From Oscillatoria sp. FACHB-1406 (GTDB lineage: Bacteria; Cyanobacteriota; Cyanobacteriia; Cyanobacteriales; Spirulinaceae), in the NCBI RefSeq assembly GCF_014698145.1, contig NZ_JACJSM010000002.1, forward strand, positions 248,001 through 312,000: 64,000 nucleotides of DNA. Reading direction: 5' to 3'. Of this stretch, positions 54,041 to 61,508 are shown in pieces; position 1 is the first letter of the stretch, and every line of letters begins with the position of its first letter. The position numbers and the translations under genes are program-made. The notes under the pieces are model-generated. The model was not told the DNA's origin. It was given only the letters and a program-made list of their open reading frames with translations, and searched no databases.

Positions 54041-54187
54041 CTTAGTTAATGATAGTCTTCAAACTTATAGTTTCAAACCCAATTCTGCCTCACCTCATAA
54101 AATACATATTGCTATAAAGGGGAGCGCAGTCGCAGCACGACTGAAAATCCCCCCTCATGATTAAATTGCTGTTCAATCGACTGACAA

Positions 54188-55993
54188 TTACTCTAATTTC
54201 AACACCGCCATAAACGCTTCTTGCGGCACGTCCACCGTTCCAATCGCCTTCATTCGTTTCTTCCCTTTCGCTTGCTTTTCCAGCAGCTTTTTCTTCCGGG
54301 TAATATCGCCGCCGTAACACTTCGCTAATACGTCTTTTCTCAACGCAGGAATGTGTTCGCTAGCAATCACTTTTGCCCCAATTGCGGCTTGGATGGGAAT
54401 CTTAAATTGATGGCGCGGAATTAATTCTCGCAACTTCTCCGTCAGCGCGCGTCCGACATAATAGGCTTTATCGCGGTGGACGATGGTTGAGAGTGAATCG
54501 ACAGCATCGCCGTTGACTAAAATATCCAGTTTGACAAGGTGATTTTCGCGGTAGCCAATCAGGTGATATTCCATGCTGGCATAACCGCGCGATCGCGACT
54601 TCATTTGATCGAAAAAGTCCGTTACCACCTCCGCTAACGGCAACTCATACACCAAACTCGTTCGCGTCGGCGTGAAATATTTCATATCTTTAAATTCGCC
54701 GCGCCGCGTTTGACATAAATCCATTAATGTGCCGACGTAAGTTTCTGGCGAAAGCACCTCAACCCGCACGTAAGGTTCCTCGATTTTCTCGCGCTTGCCC
54801 GGATCCGGCAGTTGGCTGGGATTATCCACCTCAAACACCTCACCCTGTACCGTTGTGACGCGGTACACCACAGAAGGCGCAGTGACGATTAAATCGAGGT
54901 TATACTCGCGTTCTAAGCGTTCTTGGACGATTTCCATGTGCAACAATCCGAGGAAACCGCAGCGGAAGCCAAACCCCATCGCTGTTGAGGTTTCCGGTTC
55001 GTATTGCAGCGCTGCGTCGTTGAGTTTGAGCTTTTCTAGGGCTTCGCGCAAGTCGCTGTATTGGTCGGAATCGGTAGGAAATAGCCCGCAGAATACCATC
55101 GGCTTGGCTTCAGTATAACCGGGGAGGGGTTCGGCGGCGGGGGCAGCGGCGAGGGTAATCGTGTCGCCGACGCGCGCATCTTCGACAGCTTTAATGGCGG
55201 CGGCAAAGTAACCCACTTCGCCTGCGTGGAGTTCTTCGACGGGAATTTGGTGGGGAGAAAGGATACCGAGTTCGTCGATCGCGTATTCTTTTTTCGAGGC
55301 CATTAACCGCACGCGATCGCCTTTTTTCACTGTTCCATCCATCACCCGGAAATACACCACCACGCCCCGATAAGCGTCGTAATAACTATCAAAAATCAGG
55401 GCGCGTAAGGGTTCTGCGATCGTATCTTTGGGCGGCGGCACTAATTGCACGATCGCCTCTAAAATTTCCGGTATGCCTTTGCCTTCTTTAGCTGAAGCGA
55501 GGATGGCATTGCTGCAATCGAGTCCGATGGTTTCTTCAATTTCTTCGATAACGCGCTCGGTATCTGCCCCCGGAAGATCGATCTTATTTAATACGGGGAT
55601 AATTTCTAAGTCGTTTTCCAGCGCGAGATAGACGTTAGCAAGGGTCTGCGCTTCCACACCTTGGGAAGCATCCACCACTAATAATGCCCCTTCGCAGGCG
55701 ACGAGCGATCGCGAAACTTCATAGGAAAAATCAACGTGACCCGGCGTATCGATTAAATTTAAAACATACTTTTCGCCGTCCGCCGCCGTATAGTTCATCC
55801 GCGCCGCCTGCAACTTAATCGTAATGCCGCGTTCGCGCTCCAAGTCCATATTATCGAGGAACTGTTCTTTCATCTGCCGCTGTTCCACCGTCCCCGTCGC
55901 CTGAAGCAAGCGATCGGCTAGCGTCGATTTGCCGTGGTCGATGTGAGCGATAATGCAAAAATTACGGATGCGAGAAACGGGTACGTCTGTCAT
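54188..55993 (-). CDS. lepA: Elongation factor 4
   Basis: A 601-residue translational GTPase that back-translocates or remodels stalled ribosomes. G1 is [15 protein letters not shown], the switch II block is [15 protein letters not shown], and G4 is [11 protein letters not shown]. The C-terminal LepA-specific domain has [15 protein letters not shown] and [22 protein letters not shown]-like sequence (here [10 protein letters not shown]). I start at the ATG at 55993 ([11 protein letters not shown]), the normal N-terminus, not at the longer frame. It is a single gene. Confidence 0.96.
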   Translation of the reverse strand: MTDVPVSRIRNFCIIAHIDHGKSTLADRLLQATGTVEQRQMKEQFLDNMDLERERGITIKLQAARMNYTAADGEKYVLNLIDTPGHVDFSYEVSRSLVACEGALLVVDASQGVEAQTLANVYLALENDLEIIPVLNKIDLPGADTERVIEEIEETIGLDCSNAILASAKEGKGIPEILEAIVQLVPPPKDTIAEPLRALIFDSYYDAYRGVVVYFRVMDGTVKKGDRVRLMASKKEYAIDELGILSPHQIPVEELHAGEVGYFAAAIKAVEDARVGDTITLAAAPAAEPLPGYTEAKPMVFCGLFPTDSDQYSDLREALEKLKLNDAALQYEPETSTAMGFGFRCGFLGLLHMEIVQERLEREYNLDLIVTAPSVVYRVTTVQGEVFEVDNPSQLPDPGKREKIEEPYVRVEVLSPETYVGTLMDLCQTRRGEFKDMKYFTPTRTSLVYELPLAEVVTDFFDQMKSRSRGYASMEYHLIGYRENHLVKLDILVNGDAVDSLSTIVHRDKAYYVGRALTEKLRELIPRHQFKIPIQAAIGAKVIASEHIPALRKDVLAKCYGGDITRKKKLLEKQAKGKKRMKAIGTVDVPQEAFMAVLKLE

Positions 55994-56085
55994 ACGAAGA
56001 TTACAAGCGGCAGCAAAGCGCAAGAGAACTTCATGTATTTTAATGGTTTCTGGAGGCGAGCGGGAATTTTGATGTTACCGTGTCG

Positions 56086-56811
56086 CTAAACTCCAACAGA
56101 GGCAGCTTGGCAAGCTTGAAGATCGGGCGGTGTCGTTTGTACCCGAACGTCGCTGTAACCGGCAGTTGATAAGATTTTAGTCACGACTAACTCAGCGCGC
56201 TCGTTCGCATCGTCCAAAACGCCTTGCGTGCAAGCATTCTTGACAATTTTATCTAAAGTTTCTCGCTGGGCGAGGGTTTGCAATTCTGCGGCAGCATCCG
56301 GCCCTAAATTGAGGAAACCGCGATTGTAGTTGTAAACTTCGGAACGGTTGACATCGATTTTGCTATCGAGAATTTTTGGGGCGGGGAGTTGCACGTAAAG
56401 GGTGTTATTTTCCGTGCGGAGGTTGCTGGCGGTAAATTGGGAGAGATCGACTCCGGCGCGAACTTCGCCGTAAGCGGTATACAGAAGGCTGGTTTTCCCA
56501 ACAACGAGTTTGCCGAGGGTGCGATCTTTGTGGGTGGGAACGACAGCTTCCATCGCAAAAACGGCGGTGGTGAGTTCGCTAGCGCTGCGGACTTGATGGA
56601 CGATGAGGTTGGAGGGTTCGACTTGGGGTTGAGGTGGGGGTGCGCTGAAAAAGTCTCGAACTTGCGCCACGATGCGATCGCCCGCGCGCAAAACCCCGAT
56701 CGCATTAAACAGTATCATTAAGGCGAGCGTCCCCGTCGCCATCGACCAGAGGTTTCGCACGAACAAAAGAGGAAGGCTGAGGCTGCTGTTTTTGGTGGCG
56801 CGATCGTTCAT
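56086..56811 (-). CDS. DUF4230 membrane-anchored protein
   Basis: A protein of about 241 residues with one N-terminal helix (LWSMATGTLALMILFNAIGVL) and a periplasmic DUF4230-like domain: SELTTAVFAMEAVVPTHKDRTLGKLVVGKTSLLY and GEVRAGVDLSQF, then LYVQLPAPKILDSKID and a helical C-terminus. The function is unknown. The ATG at 56811 (MNDRATKNS) is used; the frame continues upstream into the left hairpin of the adjacent IS200/IS605-like element, which shows how close that element lies to this gene's 5' end. Confidence 0.75.
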   Translation of the reverse strand: MNDRATKNSSLSLPLLFVRNLWSMATGTLALMILFNAIGVLRAGDRIVAQVRDFFSAPPPQPQVEPSNLIVHQVRSASELTTAVFAMEAVVPTHKDRTLGKLVVGKTSLLYTAYGEVRAGVDLSQFTASNLRTENNTLYVQLPAPKILDSKIDVNRSEVYNYNRGFLNLGPDAAAELQTLAQRETLDKIVKNACTQGVLDDANERAELVVTKILSTAGYSDVRVQTTPPDLQACQAASVGV

Positions 56812-56829
56812 CAGAAAAATGGGTTTGAA

Positions 56830-57244
56830 ACCCCGTGCTAGAAGCACGGCTTTACATTAATTTTTGGTAGAATCGTGTTGGTCAATGACCCACCCGCGAC
56901 GATGGAGACATAAACCATAACACCAAAGCTTGCGAAACTTCGCAACGGGGAAGAAAAATCGGTAGACCGGGAAAAGAGGACGGGGCAATGGGTAGAGCCA
57001 TCCCTCGAATCAACCAAAAACCGAGAAATTCTTTTCGGAATTTCGACACCTAAGAACCGCGCTTGCTAGCGGGGATAGTCTGTGGAGCGAACGTAAGACC
57101 ATAAAACTCCTTGCGGGTGGAGGCAGTTGCAATGAAGCAGAAACCTGAATCGTAGCGTCCTCGTTTTTGAGGAGAACTCAAAAACATGGATGGGCGCGTG
57201 AGGTTTAGGAATCACCGCACTTTTAGGGCGGTGAGGATGTCAAA
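56830..57244 (+). mobile_element. Decayed or non-autonomous IS200/IS605-like element
   Basis: About 415 bases with a subterminal hairpin at each end. The left is CCGTGCT-AGA-AGCACGG (56833-56849). The right is CACCGC...GCGGTG (57213-57233) in the context AGGAATCACCGC...GGTGAGGATGTCAA, which I recall as the right end of cyanobacterial IS605-type elements carrying TnpB. Between them, sequence such as CAGTTGCAATGAAGCAG resembles the 3' end of tnpB, but no long frame is left. It may be a deletion derivative that keeps the ends (and perhaps the omega-RNA region). It separates the DUF4230 gene from psaD. Confidence 0.6.
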
Positions 57245-57360
57245 GTTACTCCTGATAATCTGGGCGGGCGGGATTATCGATGCCCCTCTATCCTACGCTA
57301 CAAAATAAGCGATCGCTTCCCTCTTTTCCAGTAGAGTTTATACGAATTCAACACCCCCGT

Positions 57361-57405
57361 CACCCCCTCCCCCAGTCACCCCCTCCCCCAGTCCCCCCAT
57401 CCCCC
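57361..57405. repeat. C-rich tandem repeat upstream of psaD
   Basis: Two copies of CACCCCCTCCCCCAGT and a third partial copy, CCCCCCATCCCCC, run almost without G, about 90-135 bases before the psaD start. Such polypyrimidine tracts can slip during replication. Confidence 0.75.
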
Positions 57406-57494
57406 GAACTGTAACAGTTCTTGACAAAGCGACAAAACAACGGACGCTCGGTGATAGCATTCCCATAAATCCCTTTTAGTTGAGAGAAGATTTT

Positions 57495-57923
57495 ATGTCA
57501 GAAGAGCTTACTGGGAAGCCTCCCAAGTTTGGGGGCAGCACAGGCGGTCTGTTAACCAAAGCGGATGTAGAAGAAAAATACGCAATTACCTGGACTTCCA
57601 CCAAAGAGCAAGTGTTTGAAATGCCAACGGGTGGCGCTGCCATCATGAACGAAGGCGAAAACCTGCTCTATCTCGCTCGCAAAGAGCAATGTCTCGCTTT
57701 AGGAACTCAGTTCCGCACGAAGTTCAAGCCCAAAATTGAAAACTTTAAAGTTTACCGAGTTTATCCCAACGGAGAAACTCAATTCCTCCATCCGGCTGAC
57801 GGCGTGTTCCCTGAAAAGGTGAACGAAGGTCGTTCTGCTGTCAATACAAAAGGTCGTCCGATCGGTGCAAACCCCGAGCCGGCCACAATTAAGTTCTCCG
57901 GTCAAAAGACTTACGAAGTCTAA
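57495..57923 (+). CDS. psaD: Photosystem I subunit II (PsaD)
   Basis: A 142-residue PsaD, a stromal/cytoplasmic-face subunit of photosystem I that docks ferredoxin and stabilises PsaC. The sequence runs [20 protein letters not shown], then [20 protein letters not shown] and [21 protein letters not shown], and is highly conserved. The ATG at 57495 is chosen over a TTG 15 bases upstream because PsaD starts M-S-E. It is followed by a hairpin and then trpE; the psaD-trpE order also occurs in Synechocystis. Confidence 0.98.
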   Translation: MSEELTGKPPKFGGSTGGLLTKADVEEKYAITWTSTKEQVFEMPTGGAAIMNEGENLLYLARKEQCLALGTQFRTKFKPKIENFKVYRVYPNGETQFLHPADGVFPEKVNEGRSAVNTKGRPIGANPEPATIKFSGQKTYEV

Positions 57924-57944
57924 ACTTCGGCACGGGTTCCCTAG

Positions 57945-57992
57945 AACTGATGGTGGGTCTCTAGCCGCTCGGTTGGAGACGAGCCATCAGTT
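57945..57992 (+). terminator. Two-stem hairpin after psaD
   Basis: The outer stem, AACTGATGG (57945-57953) with CCATCAGTT (57984-57992), encloses an inner GTCTC (57957-57961) / GAGAC (57976-57980), followed by GTTTGG. It probably ends or strongly attenuates the abundant psaD mRNA before trpE. Confidence 0.7.
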
Positions 57993-58084
57993 GTTTGGTG
58001 TCTGTTGCCGTTAGGCTCTTTTAAGGAATTGTATTGTCAATTGTCCCCCATCAATTGTCAATTATTTAACTCGCTCCTTACTTT

Positions 58085-59617
58085 ATGATTTTTCCCGATT
58101 TCTCTGAGTTCTCGAGGTTGGCCAAGCAAGGTAATTTTGTTCCGGTTTATCAGGAACGAGTTGCCGATTTAGAAACGCCCGTGTCGGCGTGGTATAAGGT
58201 TTGCACGAGCGAACCTTACAGCTTTTTGCTGGAATCGGTGGAAGGGGGAGAAAATCTGGGGCGCTACAGTTTTATCGGTTGCGATCCCACCTGGGTTTTG
58301 GAAGCTCGAGGCGATCGCACGACGCAAATTTATCGGGATGGTTCGATTGAAACTCACTCGGGCAATCCTTTCAAAATTTTAGAGCAATGTCTCGAACCGA
58401 TTCATCCGGTGCAACTTCCCCAGCTACCGCCCGGAATTGGCGGTTTATTTGGATTTTGGGGGTACGAACTGATTAAGTGGATCGAACCGCGCGTTCCGGT
58501 TTATCCCGCATCGCCCGAGAGCGAACCGGATGGCATTTGGATGCAGGTGGATAATTTGCTCGTGTTCGATCAGGTGAAGCGGAAAATTTGGGCGATCGCT
58601 TACGCAGATTTGCGCGGGGAAAATGTGGATTTAAAAGCTGCGTACCAAGAAGCGTGCGATCGCGTTACCAAACTCTCCGTCAAGCTGCAATTGCCCCTCC
58701 CCGTAGAAGCCCAGCCGTTAGAATGGCGTTCTACAACTGCCCTGTCCCCAAATTCCCTCCCCTTAAACTATCAAAGCAACACCTCAAAAACACAGTTTTG
58801 TGAAAATGTCAATAAGGCGAAAGATTATATTCGCGCCGGGGATATTTTTCAAGTCGTCCTCTCTCAGCGACTTTCCACGCCCTATCGGGGACATCCCTTC
58901 GAGCTTTATCGTTCCCTACGCCTGATTAATCCTTCGCCTTACATGGCTTACTACAACTTCGGAGATTGGCAAATTATCGGCTCGAGTCCGGAGATTATGG
59001 TGAAAGCAGAGCGATCGCAGAGTGGTTCGCTTAGCGCCGTCGTGCGCCCGATCGCGGGAACGCGCCCTCGCGGTGCGAGCCAAACTGAAGATGAAGCCCT
59101 GGCTGAGGAATTACTCGCCGATCCCAAGGAAATTGCCGAACACGTCATGTTAGTCGATTTGGGACGCAACGATTTAGGGCGAGTCTGCGTTAAGGGCAGC
59201 GTCAGCGTAGACGAGTTAATGGTTATCGAGCGCTACTCCCACGTTATGCACATTGTCAGTAATGTGGTGGGAGAACTGGAGAAGGGAAAAAGTGCTTGGG
59301 ACTTGCTGCAAGCGACATTCCCCGCCGGAACGGTAAGCGGCGCGCCGAAAATTCGGGCAATGGAAATCATCCACGAACTCGAACCGGAACGGCGCGGCGT
59401 ATATTCTGGCGTTTACGGCTACTATGACTTTGAGGGGCAGTTAAACAGCGCGATCGCGATTCGCACGATGGTAGTTCGCCCTCAAAGCGGCGGCGATCGT
59501 CTCGTTTCCGTGCAAGCGGGTGCGGGTTTAGTGGCAGATTCCGTCCCGGAAAAGGAATACGAAGAAACTCTCAATAAAGCGCGCGGGTTGCTCGAAGCCA
59601 TCCGCTGTTTGCAGTGA
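58085..59617 (+). CDS. trpE: Anthranilate synthase component I
   Basis: A 510-residue TrpE, which makes anthranilate from chorismate in tryptophan synthesis. The feedback tryptophan-binding element LLESVEGGENLGRYSFIG is in the N-terminal domain, and the chorismate-binding core has IFQVVLSQRLS, SPEIMVKAERS, PIAGTRPRG and MLVDLGRNDLGRVC, ending with GAGLVADSVPEKEYEETLNKA. The ATG at 58085 is clear, though no strong ribosome-binding site precedes it; heptamer-like AATTGTCAATT repeats (58027-58065) do. The end overlaps the ureF start by 4 bases. Confidence 0.96.
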   Translation: MIFPDFSEFSRLAKQGNFVPVYQERVADLETPVSAWYKVCTSEPYSFLLESVEGGENLGRYSFIGCDPTWVLEARGDRTTQIYRDGSIETHSGNPFKILEQCLEPIHPVQLPQLPPGIGGLFGFWGYELIKWIEPRVPVYPASPESEPDGIWMQVDNLLVFDQVKRKIWAIAYADLRGENVDLKAAYQEACDRVTKLSVKLQLPLPVEAQPLEWRSTTALSPNSLPLNYQSNTSKTQFCENVNKAKDYIRAGDIFQVVLSQRLSTPYRGHPFELYRSLRLINPSPYMAYYNFGDWQIIGSSPEIMVKAERSQSGSLSAVVRPIAGTRPRGASQTEDEALAEELLADPKEIAEHVMLVDLGRNDLGRVCVKGSVSVDELMVIERYSHVMHIVSNVVGELEKGKSAWDLLQATFPAGTVSGAPKIRAMEIIHELEPERRGVYSGVYGYYDFEGQLNSAIAIRTMVVRPQSGGDRLVSVQAGAGLVADSVPEKEYEETLNKARGLLEAIRCLQ

Positions 59618-60282
59618 ACGTCGCTAACGCCGAACTGCTCCATCTCCTGCAACTCGCCAGTTCCTCTCTACCCGTCGGCGCTTACAGCTATTCGGAAGGG
59701 CTGGAATTGCTGGTCGAACAAAATGTTGTTGACAAAAGAGATAAATTGTGCTGTTGGATCGAGCGTGAGTTGTGCGAAGGGACGATTCGGATCGAAGCGG
59801 CGGTCATGCTGCGGGCGGTGGAAAACTGGCCAGATCGCGATTGCTTGGAAGCTTGGAATGCTTGGCTGTCGGCGAGTCGAGAAACCCAGGAATTGCGCCA
59901 GCAGAGTTGGCAGATGGGCGAGTCGCTGTTGAGATTGATGGCAAGTTTGCAGCCAGAATTACGATCGTTTGCCGAGATAAAACCCTGTAATTACGCGATC
60001 GCGTGGGGAATTGCGATCGCAGCGTGGCAGATCGACCCCAAAGACGCGATCGCGGCTTATTTACACGCTTGGGCGGCAAACCTCGTCAGCGCGGGAGTTA
60101 AACTCATTCCCTTGGGACAAACGGAAGGGCAGCAAATCCTTTTCGGACTGCGCGATCGCATCTTAACCGCCACCCGCGAAATTATTGCCCTTCAGGACGA
60201 TGAGTTAGACAGTTGCACTTGGGGGTTATCGCTGGCGAGTATGAACCACGAAACCCAGTATACGCGGTTGTTTCGGAGTTAA
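59614..60282 (+). CDS. ureF: Urease accessory protein UreF
   Basis: A 222-residue UreF, which with UreD, UreG and UreE inserts nickel into urease. LLQLASSSLPVGAYSYSEGLELLVEQ is the hallmark N-terminus, and the C-terminal HAWAANLVSAGVKLIPLGQTEGQQIL is also typical. It starts at a GTG whose last two bases are shared with the trpE stop (GTGA at 59614-59617), so translation is probably coupled to trpE. No other ure gene is in the window. The stop codon TAA is also the first three bases of the MITE-like family 1 copy B. Confidence 0.92.
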   Translation: MNVANAELLHLLQLASSSLPVGAYSYSEGLELLVEQNVVDKRDKLCCWIERELCEGTIRIEAAVMLRAVENWPDRDCLEAWNAWLSASRETQELRQQSWQMGESLLRLMASLQPELRSFAEIKPCNYAIAWGIAIAAWQIDPKDAIAAYLHAWAANLVSAGVKLIPLGQTEGQQILFGLRDRILTATREIIALQDDELDSCTWGLSLASMNHETQYTRLFRS

Positions 60283-60404
60283 TACCAAATTAATGTGAAG
60301 CTGCATAGAATGAAAAGTAGGGTGTGTTAGCGAAGCGTAACGCACCGTCATCCTGAGAATTTAGGAGAGTTTACTCTAGGTAACGCAATCTTAAATTGGT
60401 ATAA
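60280..60404. mobile_element. MITE-like element, family 1 (TAATACCA ends), copy B
   Basis: A 125-bp element beginning TAATACCAAATTAATG and ending CTTAAATTGGTATAA. It aligns with copy A (25186-25397) over its full length except for the 89-bp family 2 insert that copy A carries. It contains the GGGTGTGTTAGC/GCGTAACGCACC palindrome and has no coding capacity. Its first three bases are the ureF stop codon. Confidence 0.82.
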
Positions 60405-60485
60405 ACCCGATTCTCGTGGATTCATGGGTCTCAACTTAAGGTTTTCGGTAGTACATTAACAAGCTTATTTGAGATTACAACTTAG

Positions 60486-61442
60486 TCAATTTTCCGAAGC
60501 GATCTGGCGAATTTCTTCCAGGCTAAATCCCGTCGTTTGGTGAATTGTTTCCTCGTCTAACACCCCTAAAAGTTGTCGCACCATCACGATTTGAGCTTCC
60601 CGCCTTCCTTCTTCGCGCCCTTCCTTTAGTCCCTCTTTACGCCCCTCTTTATGTCCTGCTTTCTGTCCCTTCTCCAACCCTTCTTTCAGCCCTTTCTCTA
60701 ACCCTTGTTTGCGCCCCTTCTCCAATCCTTGCTTCAAAGCCCTCTTAATCGCGTTCCGTTGGTCGTGGATAAAGATTTCGTGTTTTTCTAACTCTTCGAG
60801 TTCTTCGCGGCTGAGGTTGGCGCGGTTCGCAATTTCAAAGGCTCTTTTGAGTTCCGGGACTTCTTGAAAATCATCGGGAACTTTCTCTAGTTCCCGGGCA
60901 TTTTTGATGAAATACAACCATTTATCGGCAAGGCTTGTGAGTTCGTCTAACTCTCGATTAAATTTCGGCAATTCAACAAAAACCAGTTCGAGATCGTCGA
61001 TAATATAATCGACCAGGTAATCTCGTTCTTTAAGAATGAATCGAGTAATCGCGCGCTCGATATCGGGAAACATTTCAAAGTCCGTAATCGTTAAAGCAAT
61101 CACCGGATTCAAGAGCGTATAATCGTCTCCCGGTGCGAGTTGAATGGAATAAGATTTAGCAGCATTGTAGAGAATGCGCTTCTCAAACCCTTCAATATTT
61201 AAAACTTGCATTTCAATAATGACCGTAGTACCGTCGCTCAGAAGTGCTTTAATGTCTAAATAAGTATCTTTAATCCCTCGGATGCGAGGAGCTTGATAAG
61301 GATTGAGAATTTTTAAGTTTTTAATATAGGGCGCACTGGGGTAAAGAATGCTATTCAGAAAACTGATGAGAATTGCTTTACTCTGTTGGGAACCAAAAAT
61401 TTTTTTAAAGGCGAAATCGGTTTTAGGATTAACAAAGTTCAT
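60486..61442 (-). CDS. Rpn-family PD-(D/E)XK nuclease (recombination-promoting nuclease / YhgA-like)
   Basis: A protein of about 318 residues. It opens with MNFVNPKTDFAFKKIFG, the signature of the Rpn/PDDEXK transposase-like family, followed by the catalytic-like YLDIKALLSDGTTVIIEMQV, where D and E-x-Q occupy the PD-(D/E)XK site (Q in place of K is usual in this family). The last third is a highly charged KEGL/KQGLEKGRKQG repeat array and ends in a short helical domain (LDEETIHQTTGFSLEEIRQIA). The ATG at 61442 is preferred to an upstream Met. Relatives in E. coli (RpnA) cut DNA and promote RecA-independent recombination. Confidence 0.87.
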   Translation of the reverse strand: MNFVNPKTDFAFKKIFGSQQSKAILISFLNSILYPSAPYIKNLKILNPYQAPRIRGIKDTYLDIKALLSDGTTVIIEMQVLNIEGFEKRILYNAAKSYSIQLAPGDDYTLLNPVIALTITDFEMFPDIERAITRFILKERDYLVDYIIDDLELVFVELPKFNRELDELTSLADKWLYFIKNARELEKVPDDFQEVPELKRAFEIANRANLSREELEELEKHEIFIHDQRNAIKRALKQGLEKGRKQGLEKGLKEGLEKGQKAGHKEGRKEGLKEGREEGRREAQIVMVRQLLGVLDEETIHQTTGFSLEEIRQIASEN

Positions 61443-61508
61443 ATTATTAAACCTCGAGTCCACGAAATTAAAGAATCATAAGGGCATAGCATTGCTATGC
61501 CCCCTATT

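Noticed and set aside
56830-57244. Structured RNA such as RNase P RNA, tmRNA or 6S RNA
   Set aside because: None of the conserved cores I know is present, and the end hairpins and GGATGTCAA edge fit an IS200/IS605-type element better.
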